The notes beneath the pieces are model-generated. The model made no database searches. It was not told where the DNA came from and saw only the letters and a list, made by a program, of their open reading frames with translations. A DNA stretch of 64,000 nt from Ariolimax columbianus (taxonomy: Eukaryota; Mollusca; Gastropoda; Stylommatophora; Arionidae), in assembly GCA_036924085.1 (NCBI GenBank), contig JAVGWX010000005.1, positions 74,930,547 to 74,994,546 of the forward strand. Direction: 5' to 3'. The number at the start of each line of letters is the position of its first letter. Within the stretch, counting starts at the first letter, position 1. Positions 1 through 10,052 of this stretch are shown here, in pieces. The position numbers and the translations under genes were made by a program.

Positions 1-143
1 GTTGATCCACTTGTACATCTTCCCACAAACATCACTTCTTCTTAGCTTGACTCTAAGTCCATCCTTCCAGACTTTGTCAAATGCCTTTTCCAGATCCACC
101 CAAACAGCTACTGTGTGTTTCTGTGTATTGGAGATCAACCTGC
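1..143 (-). mobile_element. LINE reverse transcriptase fragment, cut by window edge
   Basis: The minus strand reads as the reverse transcriptase palm, with VWVDLEKAFDKVWKDGL, which contains the first catalytic aspartate motif (xDLxKAFDxV) shared by non-LTR retrotransposons. It resembles the RT part of the LINE at 28.1-30.2 kb (WIDLKKAFDKVWKEGL). It abuts the piggyBac-like fragment near 140 and its continuation lies outside the window. It is a relic; no promoter or end is visible. Confidence 0.75.
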
Positions 144-1472
144 ATCAAATTTACTAGAGACAATACCTGGGAGACGCCCCCGTCCACGCCCCTGTAAAAC
201 AGCCTGATCGCCAGAAAAATCAGGAACAGGGTAAGATATAGCTTCATCAGAGTCTAATGAACACAAGTTATCACTCAAATGATCATCTGATTCAACTTCT
301 ATATCAGTTTCACAATAGTTGCTATCTTCTTCTTCTTCTTCTTCTTCGTACGCAGCCAGACAGTAACCATTATTTTTTCGAAAAAAGCGGCGGTCATCCT
401 GAGGCTGTCGCCACTGCCATAGAGCTTGTCTTGCAGTTCCACTGGTGATGGCCACATCTGCTCTCTCTGATCCTCGTATGTCGGGCAGTTCTGCAGCAGA
501 TGTTCAGCGGTCATTTTACCAGTACCGCACGGGCATTCGTCGGTACCACCTATCTTCAATTTGTTGAATAGGTGGTACCTCAGTCTATTGTGGCCAGTGC
601 GAAGTCTGAAGACAACGACCTGCTCTCTTCGTTTCAACTGGTAATAGGCATCGTTTTTGGTGTAACCAGTATGTTCGGTTTCCCATTTGGTCATGTATCT
701 GGCTTTGATAAGCCGTTTTGACTCTTCGTACGTCATACTAGTATCTGTTTGTGGTAGTCTTGCACCTTCTTTTGCCAGTCTGTCTGCCTCCTCGTTGCCT
801 TGGATGTTGCAGTGTGACGGGACCCACTGTACCACTACCCTTTTTGGTGCGGACTGCTGGCACAGTTTGCAGAGTGCTGCTCTTAAGTCATTAAGCTCAG
901 TGTTTTTCTGGCTTTTTAGCGCTGTGACTACGGCGAGAGCATCTGTAAGCAGGACTATATGGCTTTCATTTTCATTGTGTGTCACCATTTCTTCCACTGC
1001 CGCCCTCAGTGCCTCTGCTCTGAAATTGCTTGTGTACTTACCAGTAGCGAATGACAGTGTTATTTTTCTGCCATTTGGTAGGTTCAGGAATGCTCCTGCC
1101 CCTCCGTTCTGTGTAGTGTTTTTTACAGAACCGTCGGTGTATGCATGGGTCCAGTCCATGCTTGGGTAGCTTTTCGATATGAAGCTTAGGGTAGTATCTC
1201 TCCTTTCCTTTTCAGTCTGGCAGTTTTTGTTTCCAATACCTGGTATATTTTCTACCACTTCTGGAAATATATCCTGCCTCCAGGTAGGTTTTCGTACAGT
1301 AGTGATGGGTTTTGGTGTTAGTGCGTTTATGGGATCTTCGTGCATCTTTGCTTTAGTTGCCATCTAAATCTAATTCATCGTCCTCCGAATCATTGAGAAC
1401 AATCTCGACAGCTTGTTCCATTGTAAGCCTTTTAGAACGCTCATTTACTGGTTTTTCTGCATGTCTTTTCAT
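140..1472 (-). pseudogene. piggyBac-like transposase N-terminal relic (two blocks)
   Basis: This is the transposase reading frame of the element above, in two blocks: 1472-1365 and about 326-140. The first encodes about 36 residues from the start methionine. The second encodes the acidic region with IEVESDDHLSDN and then a Gly-Arg run. Acidic N-termini ahead of the DDE domain are usual in piggyBac transposases. If the LINE and one TSD copy are ignored, the codons join without a frameshift, so the LINE landed in a frame that was open at the time. No catalytic residues remain, so it cannot be functional. Confidence 0.75.
327..1354 (-). mobile_element. RNase H LINE copy 1, 5' truncated, with TSD
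   Basis: This is the 3' part of an I-group-like non-LTR retrotransposon, in which RNase H follows the reverse transcriptase. Visible parts in order: a linker (INALTPKPITTVRKPTW), RNase H with YTDGS, the glutamate helix (RAEALRAAVEEM, one AE pair shorter than the other copies), LLTDALAVVTAL and NEEADRLAKEG, then a Cys-x-Cys-x8-His-x4-Cys zinc-binding motif. The tail is a (GAA)n run at 327-347. Flanks AGTTGCTATC (317-326) and AGTTGCCATC (1355-1364) form a 10-bp TSD with one mismatch. The stop used in copy 4 (TGA after MVTV) is TGG here, so the frame runs into the tail. Confidence 0.9.
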
Positions 1473-1684
1473 CGTGAAAATATTGTAAAAATTTGTAGCA
1501 ATGTGATCAGTTCATGGGCGCCACCATTTTGAAGTAACATTCCGGAAGTAGTATGCAAATTCTGCCGTGGCAATCCATACTATGCCTGTTCTTATAAGAT
1601 ACGTGAGCTCTACCGGCAAACCGGTGACTCGGGCGCGGGTTATGTACACACACACCGGTTTATCGGGATCACGGGTTAAAAGGG

Positions 1685-2190
1685 TTAAACAAGGACATCC
1701 TTATCAATAGAAATGATGTGGGACTGTTTCATCAGTCTTGTGGCTCAGTGTGCTTGAATGCAGCAGAGATTTTTATCAAAAGTTTACCTTCCTTAGCTCG
1801 TAACTGTCCCCAATCTGCCTGCAGAATTGCGGGTTTTTGTCTAGCTTAGTCATGCCTATCTTTCTTCATGTCTGATGTGGGAGACCCTGCTGATCGCTAG
1901 CTATCTGACTGCTGGTGTCATGGGAGTACTAAAATTTGCATGTCACCAGCTCACCAGAAGTGAGCAAGTGGTTCTCTTTAGACTTGACATAGGAGGCCAA
2001 AACAGAAAGAGAAATCATCTATTATAACAAAGATAGGAACTACCAATGAGTAAAACTGTAGTACTAATCAATTGGTTACCATTTTTCTGAGTGTTATTGA
2101 AATTAAATACAATAATTATGTTTCTTCTGCCTGGAGAAATTACTAGTTTTCCACTGTGAGTAGAGCTAATTTAGCAAATCAGCCAATAAC
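1685..2190. other. Unassigned stretch
   Basis: About 500 bp of unique-looking AT-rich sequence between the piggyBac-like end and the next LINE fragment. I see no convincing reading frame, tandem repeat or SINE head on either strand. Confidence 0.4.
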
Positions 2191-2194
2191 CTTA

Positions 2195-2590
2195 CCACTC
2201 CCGGAGGAGCTTGTACCTTCAACAAGCAAACGTCAAACTGTCGTATCATGAGCCAACAGTGTCAGCTCATCCTACTATTTTCTTGTTTTTCTTAATTTTT
2301 TAAATTCAAACTCTTTTCCACGAAATGACATGACCTTCCTCTCACCCTTCTGCCATGCGGAACCTAAAACAGGGATTTTTTTGTAATGCTATCAGGGTGA
2401 TATCTTAATGTGTGGCATATCCAATGAAATGTAGTGTTATACAAGCACTTGCTAGGTTCTGATTAATAGATCTGTATTAGTAACCTTATTGTACCATCTT
2501 GGCTATTTAATCAGATGCGGACAATCATTTATAAAAGTCTGCACGTTCTTTGTCAAGTCTGTGGTAGTTCGCCATATTAGCAAATGCTTG
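2195..2590 (-). mobile_element. RTE-like LINE C-terminal fragment
   Basis: The sequence is homologous to 42955-43400: shared stretches include the region around GAGCCAACAGTGTCAGCTCAT and a block with AGTAACCTTATTGTACCATC. On the minus strand the better copy at 43 kb reads as the tail of an endonuclease/reverse transcriptase polyprotein (WIGHT, then a tryptophan-rich end). This copy is heavily decayed and covers only the last ~130 codons. Confidence 0.6.
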
Positions 2591-3055
2591 AGTTAATACT
2601 TTACCAGTGGCTTTCTTTGTTGGTTTTGTTGTTGCTATTTGTAAGCTTCTTTATTTCTGTCCTCTGTGTATATAAATTGTAGAAAGCAACTTTACAAAAA
2701 AACAGAGACATTATGAAAGTTGTTAGTGCTATCCTAAGTGTTTGTCAAAACAAAATGGTCCTTTCTCTGGTAAAGTCTTTGTCAGTGGAGGTAAAAGAGT
2801 TTATAAATAGAAGTAAGAGAGCTAGTCAGTGGAGGTAAGATAGTATGTCGGTGGAGATAGACACTGCTGTTAAGATAAAGAAAAAAGTGCTGGCTAAATC
2901 ACATTGTGACAAAAGAAAAATTACTAGGAAGATATACAGGACACAACAAGAGAGGATGCTGGACAGTTTGAATCATGCCAGGGTGATTAGTGACAAGAAG
3001 TTATAGAGAACCATGGTCACTACACAAGCCAGTATGGCACATAAAGAAGGAGACA
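2591..3055 (+). other. Unassigned, with a lysine-rich coding-like stretch
   Basis: Between two LINE fragments, the plus strand at about 2860-3006 is open for roughly 48 codons rich in Lys/Arg (KIKKKVLAKSHCDKRKITRK). It has no recognised domain, and upstream stops and no splice evidence argue against a gene. Short GTCAGTGGAGGTAA-type motifs recur at 2783, 2825 and 2850. Confidence 0.3.
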
Positions 3056-3059
3056 TTCT

Positions 3060-4340
3060 ATTGTCTTCATTGTTTATTGCTTTCTGCCATCATATCTTCT
3101 TTGTCCTTATCATCTTGGGGTGCATAGCCCATTCAACCAACCCTCTTTAAGCAGACCTGTCCTGTGTTATTATCTCCAGTTCCTTCCTGTCTCTCCTCAT
3201 TTTTCTTGTATGTGCATCTAGGCCTCTTCTTTGTGTGTTCTTTGTATCTTCCTTTGCCACTTTTTCTCTGGGGGTTTCATGACAGTGATTGCCTGATAAT
3301 ACTGGCTTGAGGCTTTTACAATAGGTAGCCTATCTAACTTCACCTTCTTCCTCAGATTTCCTTCTGCACCTTTCTTTGTCCTATTCTTTCTCCATATGCT
3401 TTCATTTGTAACCTTGTTGAGCCACTACATGCCCAGAATCTTACTCATGGATTTGTAAAGTTCTGCAATCTCTTAAAGTTGAGTTTGATAATTTGCCATG
3501 TTTCTGCTCCATCTCAAAGGACGGACTTCACATTATAGTTGAAGATCTTGAACTTGGTGTGGATTTCAACCATTTTAGACTTTCATATGGTTTTCAAAAT
3601 GAAAAACACCACTCTTGCTTTTAAGTATCCTGTTGTTTTTTTTTTACATTCTCATCTGCATCTCCTGTCTTGTTTATGATGTGCACTAGGTATGTTAAGA
3701 TCTTTACCTCATTCAACTATGTTCCTCTCAGTTTGATAGGATCCATGTTGTTGGTCGTATTTAATGTTTTTAAATGGGTTTTTTTTCTACATCGATTATT
3801 AGACCAACTTATTGGGAGATTGTCTAGTGTGCCTGTCTTCTTTTGCAGTTGGAGTTGGCTGTGAGATAAGAGGGCAATGTCATTTGCAGTCTAGGTCTTT
3901 TAGCTGTTTTAATAAGGTCATCTGGATTTCATTTCTCTCACAGGCTTTAGTTTCTTTCATAATCCAATAAACTGTCAAAAGGAACAGAAAAGGGGATAGA
4001 AGACACTTCTGACAGAACCCAGATTTAATGTCAAATGCTTATGTGAGTTTAGTTCAGAACGCAACACTGCAAGTCTGCCTACGTCTGCTTTATTATGTTG
4101 GTGAGCAGTTTTGGGCTCCATAGTGTCTTAGTAGTTTCCAAAAGTGTATCCCTCACCAAGCTGTCAGTTGTTTTCGTAGTCAAAAAAGTGTATGATTTGA
4201 ATTTCATTCTCTACAATTATGTGCAATGTCAATGTGGCAATCTGGTCTGCACATGATCTGTTTTGTCAGAAACTTGCCTGTTCGTCACTTAACTTAGTAT
4301 CAGTGTAGTTTTGTTAGTCTTTCAAGTATAACTTTAATAT
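3060..4340 (-). mobile_element. RTE-like LINE, RT core to C-terminus, decayed
   Basis: Read on the minus strand from 4340 down, pieces of a LINE polyprotein appear in the right order. First is an RT block resembling the QGCLLSPFLFLL motif (LLSPFLFLLTVYWIM). Next is the catalytic 'LEDLDFADD' region, here degraded to LKDLDCKWHC. Then come a KLRG...YL connection and a thumb block (KFKIFNYNVKSVL, GAETWQ). Last is a basic C-terminus with NPQRKSGKGR and an alanine/tryptophan-type end. Many stops and frameshifts are present, so this is an old, dead copy of about 1.3 kb. Confidence 0.7.
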
Positions 4341-4351
4341 TTGGCAAGCAT

Positions 4352-4425
4352 TATGCTGAGGTAGCGCAGTGGTAAGTGCACTGACTTCCTAGCTGGGCCA
4401 TCACCTATTCCATGTCATTTTAAAT
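4352..4425 (+). repeat. tRNA-like SINE head fragment
   Basis: The segment GAGGTAGCGCAGTGGTAAGTG is an A-box-like pol III promoter motif, as in the SINEs at 16.0 and 55.1 kb. The B box is not convincing and the body is missing, because the 50-bp minisatellite starts soon after. Confidence 0.45.
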
Positions 4426-4504
4426 TTCAAAAATAATTTTCCCCAATTGCAAAATGGCTCCCGTAATGCATCCAGTCTCAAAAATCGGATGCCAGAATAA
4501 TCTA

Positions 4505-5438
4505 GGAAAGTAAAGGCAATTGGCGTGATGTTGATTAAGAAAGAACATGGACGGGTAAAGTAAAGGCGGTCAACGTGCATGTTGATCAAGACAGAACATG
4601 GGCTGGGAAAGTAAAGGCGGTCGACTTGATCTTGATCAAGAAAGAACATGGGCTGGTAAAGTAAAGGCATTCGACTTGATGTTGATCAAGATAAAATATG
4701 AGCTAGAAAAGTAAAGGGGATTGGTAAAGTAAAGGTGGCTGACGGGATGTTGATCAAGAAAAAATATGGGCTGGCAAAGAAATGTCGGCTGGTGTGATGT
4801 TGATCAAGAAAGAACATGGACTGGTAAAGTAAAGGCAGTCGGCGTGAGGTGTATCAAGAAAGAACATGGGCTGGTAAAGAATAGGCGGCTGGCGTGATGT
4901 AGATCAAGAAAGAACATGGTCTGGGAAAGTAAAGATGGCCGGCGTGATGTTGATCAAGAAAGAACATGGGCTGGTAAGGTAAATGAGGTTGGCGAGATGT
5001 TGATCAAGATAAAATATGAGCTGGGAAAGTAAAGGGGACTGGTAAAGTAAAGGCGGCTGGCGTGATGTAGATCAAGAAAGAACATAGGCTCGTAAAGTAA
5101 AGACAGTCGATGTGATGTTGATCAAGAAAGAATATGGTCTGGGAAAGTAAAGGTGGCCGGCGTGATGTTGATCAAGATAAAATATAAGCTGGTAAAGTAA
5201 AGGCGGCCGACGAGATGTTGATAAAAAAAAAATATGGTCTGGCAAAGTAAAGGCGGTCGATGTTATGTTGAACAAGATAAAATATGAGCTGGTAAAGAAA
5301 AGGTGGCTGGCGTGATGTTAATCAAGAAAGAACATGGGCTGGTAAAGTAAAGACAGTCGACGTGATGTTGATCAAGAAAGAATGTGGGCTGGGAAAGTAA
5401 AGGCGGCCGGCATGATGTTGATCATGAACAATATGGGC
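4505..5438 (+). repeat. 50-bp minisatellite, about 18-19 units
   Basis: Direct head-to-tail repeats of a 50-bp unit with landmarks GTAAAGGCGG, TGATGTTGATCAAG and AACATGGGCTGG. Unit starts are 50 bp apart (4601, 4651, 4701). Two compound units carry an extra ~18-20 bp (GTAAAGGGGA at 4711 and 5029), each following a unit with the ATAAAATATGAGCT variant, so blocks of several units have been copied together. Units differ by several substitutions, so the array is moderately old. Confidence 0.9.
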
Positions 5439-5439
5439 C

Positions 5440-5988
5440 TAACACAATATTCCCATTATGTCACGCAGATGGTATTTGTTAATTTGTTTTTTTTAATTCT
5501 CCTGTAATTTTTGAAGTTCGCCTTTTTTTTTTGAAGCGTAACCAGATAACCTTCTTTCCAGTCTTTTGGAATATTTTCTGTGTCCCATATATTTCCAATA
5601 AAACTGTAAAGTGTAATGGTAGATGCTTCAATGTCTGCTTTAATAACTTCAGCTTGTATCACATCAGGACCTGTCCATTCTTTAGAAGACTAATTTCTTT
5701 CTTGGTCTCTTTTTTACTTGGCTTAACAGTTAATTTTGAGGACTTCTTCAGCAGGTAAAATTCCAGGTGGGTTGTCTGGTGGTGATCTATTTAGGTGATC
5801 TTCAAAGTATTCTAAAAATCTTTTCTTCTGTTCTTCAAGATTTGTTATCCTTTCTTACAAATGTGTCTTTTATTGACTTCCTTTGTTGTTGGTATTTTTC
5901 TAAGTTTTCTGGTAATGGCATAAATACTTTTAAAGTTTAATCGAGCTGTAGCTTCTTTTACTATAGTAGCCAGAATATCGTAGTCTAC
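5440..5988 (-). mobile_element. RTE-like LINE fragment (pre-RT and RT fingers)
   Basis: The minus strand, from 5988 down, gives fragments in LINE order: FKSIYAITRKLRK, then EEQKKRFLEYFEDHLNRSPP, then GPDVIQAEVIKADIEAS, then WDTENIPKDWKEGYLVTLQKK. These match the region between endonuclease and RT, plus the RT fingers, in RTE-like elements and resemble the copy at 51.0-52.9 kb. Two frameshifts and several stops are present. It ends at 5988, exactly where the piggyBac-like fragment begins with TTAA, suggesting the transposon inserted into it. Confidence 0.7.
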
Positions 5989-5989
5989 C

Positions 5990-6997
5990 TTAACTCTTTT
6001 AGGACTTCATTCTTTTTAGGTTTGGATCAAATTAATTTTCAGCTGTAGAAAAATTTCACTGCATCCCTTTTACAACTGACTATTACACAACATAGCATAA
6101 ACAAATATAGTACTCATTATATATCATTGTAAAGAAAAATGGGTACAGAAAATGAAAATATCAGTAAATTGATATTTCATTATTTGAAAGAATATGTTGT
6201 ACAAAAAAAATAATTTAAGGTGTAGATAATTTTTAAGTCAAATATTGTAACTCACCTTCCTTTTTCAATGGTCTGAATTGTTGATTTCAATTTGCCTAGT
6301 AATTTTGTAGAAAAGTATCCAAACTCCCCCAAAACACTGTTTATTTGATGCATTTATCTCCAAAAATGTTGAAATTAGGTATATTTTTCCTCAATGACCA
6401 AAATCAATAAAAATATTTTAAAATTCACAACTTCCCTTATTTTTTCCATTATTTCCATAAGTTTTTTGTTTTGTTCAGCACAGCTGTGCTTATCTTGTGT
6501 GGTATTCTTTCTTTAAAACATAATTTAGCACACAGATGCGGCTTGTGCGAACAACCTGTGCAGTAATAACTGCTTCGCTTTCTTTTTTTTCTGAGCAGCA
6601 CAATGTACGCACGACGAGTCGTTTCCATCATAGTCAATGAGATGGGCTGCATCCTGGTATCTATCAAGCTTCATGTTCATTGGTTTTCTCCCTGGCTTAT
6701 ATAATAGAATAGCCTGAAGGCTGCTAGGTGTCTCTGCTCCGACTAACTGACAGAGTTCCCCTATCAGGATATCCTTAAAGTCCGCAAAGGGCAAAGGCTT
6801 CTCGGTGTGAGGGCGGCTCACGGTGTACAAAATGTAGGCATTGAGTTGAGTAATTTCCATCACCCACATAAACACTTTCTTCCACCACTTGACTGTTTTT
6901 CTTGTGTGGTTTCCATAATATGATATCATCTGGTCCACTCTGTCACATCCATTCATTGAAAGGTTGTAGTTGTGAATGGGTGATGGTTTGACTCCTA
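5990..6997 (-). mobile_element. piggyBac-like transposon, 3' half
   Basis: The minus strand from 6997 to about 6450 encodes a piggyBac transposase C-terminus. Around 6920-6960 lies NLSMNGCDRVDQM, equivalent to the NxxMxGVDxxDQ motif that carries the third catalytic aspartate. It is followed by a KWWKKVFMWV helix, and then by a Cys-rich end (CVHCAAQK..., then YYCTGCSHKPHLCAKLCF) like the C-terminal zinc-binding domain. The Cys-rich part is split by a frameshift in a run of A/T near 6580. At 5990-5993 there is a TTAA followed by CTCTTTTAGGAC, a degraded match to the 5' end of the copy at 1684. The N-terminal half is missing. Confidence 0.8.
6450..6985 (-). pseudogene. piggyBac-like transposase C-terminal relic
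   Basis: Coding part of the preceding element: about 170 codons covering the last catalytic Asp region, the connecting helices and the Cys-rich tail. Conserved-looking features are DRVDQ, WWKKVF, NAYILY and the C-x2-C / C-x2-C-x4-H-x2-C pattern. A -1/+1 frame change in the lysine run (QKKKKAK) separates the tail, and the first two catalytic aspartates are absent, so no active transposase can be made from this locus. Confidence 0.75.
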
Positions 6998-7052
6998 CCG
7001 CCCTGTTCAGGGCTTGGTAACGAGAGATTGAGAATGAACGAAGAAGGAGGAG
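6998..7052 (+). mobile_element. SINE-G fragment (3' end only)
   Basis: GCCCTGTTCAGGGCTTGGTA followed by GAGATTGAGAATGAACGAAGAAGG matches the last ~55 bp of the GAA-tailed family described at 45568-45729. It is 5' truncated against the piggyBac-like relic. No TSD could be made out. Confidence 0.7.
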
Positions 7053-7092
7053 GAGAGCAAGGTGATGTAAATGAAACTGGTTGTATATAGAC
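7053..7092 (+). mobile_element. CR1-like LINE 3' tail fragment
   Basis: AGCAAGGTGATGTAAATG and AACTGGTTGTATA match the start of the 3' untranslated region of the CR1-like copies at 45950-46019 and 49680-49745. Only about 40 bp remain. Confidence 0.55.
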
Positions 7093-7559
7093 ATTAAGTT
7101 CTGAGAACGGGCTGTGTATAGAAAATGATAGTAATATTGACGTCAAGGTGACAGTTGACTAGGTCTCAGTGGCCCACAGCAGTCAATGACGTAGACAACC
7201 ACTTATTAGATACACAGCTAGCAGACCTCTAGGGCACAGGGACCACCCGTTGAGAAATACAATTTTACGTTCATTATCAGGAGTTGGCATCTGCATACAA
7301 TTCCTTCTCGGTCTGCTGAAATAGACTGCGCACGCACTCACGAGTCTGTCCTAAGGTACAGTGATGTCGTCTTTATTAGACATTAACCGTTAAACAGGTT
7401 TACATTCTAAGTAAGATGAGCGGTTAGGACACCGATATCATAGCCGTGGAGACGTGGGTCTTAACAACGGTTGTTGTTGTCGAATGCCCACAGTGAGTGC
7501 GTTTACTCTTCTGTACCCCCTGAAAAGAGCGCTGAGTGGGGGGTGGCAGTAATTTTCCT
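7093..7559. other. Unassigned stretch
   Basis: Mixed-composition sequence with no open frame of note, no tandem structure and no match to the repeat families seen elsewhere in the window. Confidence 0.4.
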
Positions 7560-7852
7560 CACATCCCGAGCGTGCTGATGAAGGTGGACTGTGGTTCTCT
7601 AGGTGGTTGGGCTATGCTTGACTTTATCTAGGTGTCGCTCACTACTACGGGGATTACGTTGAGCCTCACCTCTTTAGCCAGACTGCCATGAAACAGTTTG
7701 TTTCCAGGGAGAACTGCGGGAAGTGAGGTGGGAGTCTTGGTCAGTATATTACGCCTGGCCTGACTAGCATTGTCCGATCAGTACATTTTGTCTGACCAGA
7801 CGTTAATCTCCTAAAACAAGTTGTCTTTATTATTTAGATTCACCACACCCTT
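7560..7852 (+). repeat. Interspersed repeat, ~290 bp, copy 1
   Basis: This block aligns along its length with 42548-42832. Shared landmarks, in order, are CTCACATCC, TGCTATGCTTG-type sequence, GTCGTTCACTAC-type sequence, TTAGCCAG(A/G)CTGCCATGAAA, GGTCAGTATATT-type sequence and CTGACCAGACGTTA. No coding sequence or pol III boxes were recognised, so the class is unknown. Confidence 0.7.
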
Positions 7853-8528
7853 CACCTCAACCGCAAAACCCATGTAATGAGAAAAATTACGTAATTATAA
7901 TATTTATTTTAAATTTTACATTGTCAACAAGTGGCCAATGTCCAGAGACCAGAGCTATAACGAATAGTCAAGCTTCCATATATTTTGTTCTCTGTGCTTG
8001 CTTGCTTTTTGCTAACTATACCCCTGCAGCGGTTTCTCTCCAGGGATTTCTTTTGTGGATTGTCCGAGTTCAGTCTGCCTATGAGACTCTAGTTGCCTGT
8101 CTTCTACCACCGCCTTCTAGAAGGTATTCTTGGTCTCTAAGAGTTCTGTTTTCTTGCATATTTTATCTTTTCACGAGGATATGTCATATCAATCTCAACG
8201 TCTTCTCCTTAAATACCAACTGTGCTGGTTTTTCTTGTGATCTATTGTGCGGATGTTATGTTGTTTGTCTGATATCAGTCTGCAAGACTTGATCCGCCGT
8301 TCTTAATTCTAGCGTTGACATTCGGATGTATGCAAGTGCAATGCTAACTTGAGTAGCTGGTTGTGGATTTCCACAACTGTTTCTTCTAGTGATAATTAAC
8401 ATTTATATAACTGACATTGTGGACTCGCATCTATCCGAGACTGTCATGTATCTTCTGTCTTTTTGTCATCCTCTGTCACTTTGTCAATTACATGATCTAC
8501 AACAACAACAAAGGGAGGACCACTGATT

Positions 8529-8546
8529 CCCCCCCCCCCCCCCCCC
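8529..8546 (+). repeat. Poly-C run (18 nt)
   Basis: Uninterrupted run of 18 cytosines. It is one of four C/G homopolymers of 13-23 nt between 8.5 and 11.9 kb. Confidence 0.95.
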
Positions 8547-9177
8547 ATCCTTTCTTCTGAGAATATACACCTAATGTTAATGTTAGTGTTCTTTATATAT
8601 ACTGAGAAAATTGTTTACCAGTATACACGCAAACGCTTTAATGTAACTTTAAGTGTAACGCGTAAACATTGTTTAAAAATAGTGATTAGGTCTATATAGA
8701 GATATAAACATTGCTAGATGAAAAGTTATAAAATTATTTGTATCATTGTGCTCTTGTTTTTCTTTTGGGTCCACCTCTGCAAAGAATTACCTGTTTGCTG
8801 CAAATACGGCATCTTGCTTTATTCTTAATGCTTGCGCATGCACATTGCTGAGAGAAGCATACACGCGCGTGCTCGCACTTGCAGCTTCATATCTCTCCTC
8901 TTCCCCATCCCCTCCTCTCCTTTGGAAAGATATCAAGGGCCCATGCCACGTGCGAACTTAGCAGCCTATGAAAAATCAATGCCAGGAAGGCAGCTCTCGG
9001 GTCTTATAGATTGAAACAGCCGATCTTTGACAGCGGCTGACATCAGCTATGTCGTCAGAGATAGAAAGAGAGATGGGGAGGGAGGGGGCATTTAATGCAG
9101 TTTCGCAACTCTTTTCTGGGGCTGATGTATCTGGTCTTCTACCGTCCATTGTGCGTGTAGTTCTTACACACACTATG

Positions 9178-9178
<1 letters not shown>

Positions 9179-9204
<26 letters not shown>
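9179..9204. repeat. (TA)n microsatellite
   Basis: About 13 TA dinucleotides, uninterrupted. Confidence 0.95.
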
Positions 9205-9208
<4 letters not shown>

Positions 9209-9810
9209 CATTATCTCGATGTTGCAGTGGTCCTATTCTTGTCTCTCTTTCTCTCACTCACGCCGCACACATGTGCAGCCTAATCTCTATAGGGTAGAAA
9301 TGCTTAGCAGTTTGAGAGGGCAGTGTCACACTGCGATCATGTCGTTAAGGTGGCAAACCTCTCTAGGGTAAAAGACTATCAAACTCATGGCATTGTACCA
9401 TTCACAGACTAAATGCATGCTGAGTGTGGAGTAGTCTTATGGGTTTTGAAAGACAGCTCATATTATGAAATGATCCTCTAGCTCCAATGGCACTTGTCCT
9501 TCTTCACTTTTGATTGCCAATTTACCATCGTGTTTCCAGAATACACTTATAGTTATAAACTGCACAATTGTTCCTACACTTATTAATGTGGGTTGGGGGG
9601 GGGGGGGGGTACGCTGCGTTTGTAGATGAACGTTCGCTGTCATTGGGCTGCTAACATTTCTTCATGTTGTTTTGATAGTATATAAACTTTTCATACTATT
9701 TCCGATGCATATGTTTGTGTTTTCTTCCCACATGTATCACTTTATTTATCTTGCCAATTTCCTTTAAGCTTTATGTCTCCCATTATGAGTTTGAAGAATA
9801 TGTAAAGATA

Positions 9811-10052
9811 AAGGTAGTTCCATAGTAAATACTGCTATAGGGGATGAAGTGTTTACTGACTTCATTGTACTAGGCCTAGCTTGTAATGAGGTGGAGTGCC
9901 CTTATTCCCTTCTTCACTGCCTTTCCTTTCGTAACACAAAGCCAGATACACATTTACACTGGTTCGGCAGGAACGTGTCGCTACTGGGTATCGAACCTGG
10001 TACATTTGCCATGATAATCAAGTACTCTACCACTCTGATCATCCGAAGTTCT
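9811..10052 (-). mobile_element. tRNA-derived SINE (SINE-T), minus strand
   Basis: The minus strand starts with a tRNA-like head: GATCAGAGTGGTAGAGTACTT (A box) and, about 35 nt on, AGGTTCGATACCC (B box). The body follows down to AAGGTAGTTCCATAG at 9811. The body matches copies at 10632-10868, 20062-20180 and 34229-34330 (GGGGATGAAGTGTT, ACTTCATTGTAC). It is a pol III SINE and not a tRNA gene, because the acceptor and anticodon stems do not close. Confidence 0.75.

Larger units (their letters stand above)
140..1684 (-). mobile_element. piggyBac-like transposon, 5' end, interrupted by a LINE
   Basis: On the minus strand the element starts at 1684 with CCCTTTTAACCCG next to a TTAA at 1685-1688, the target site and end type of piggyBac transposons. 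About 210 bp in, an ATG (1472-1470) opens a transposase N-terminus (MKRHAEKPVNERSKR, then an acidic run NDSEDDELDLD). The reading frame is broken at 1355-1364 by the LINE at 327-1354 and resumes in the same frame after the TSD, with more acidic sequence ending in a GRGRGR stretch. It is truncated near 140, before the catalytic core. The DDE domain and the 3' end are absent here. Confidence 0.8.
7853..9810. other. Unassigned stretch with simple-sequence runs
   Basis: No gene is supported. It contains an 18-C run (8529-8546), a (TA)n run at 9179-9204 and a 13-G run (9597-9609). An open frame at 7921-8292 encodes a hydrophobic, Cys/Leu-rich peptide, but it shows no recognisable domain or splice context. 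Confidence 0.5.

Noticed and set aside
135..455. Acidic protein with a glutamate run
   Set aside because: It is a chimera of the LINE GAA tail and the piggyBac-like N-terminus, not a gene.
687..1367. Plus-strand reading frames opposite the LINE at 327-1354
   Set aside because: They are antisense shadows of the RNase H coding sequence.
7921..8292. Small hydrophobic membrane protein of 123 residues
   Set aside because: Open by chance in a Cys/Leu-rich frame; no domain, no splice context, no second copy.
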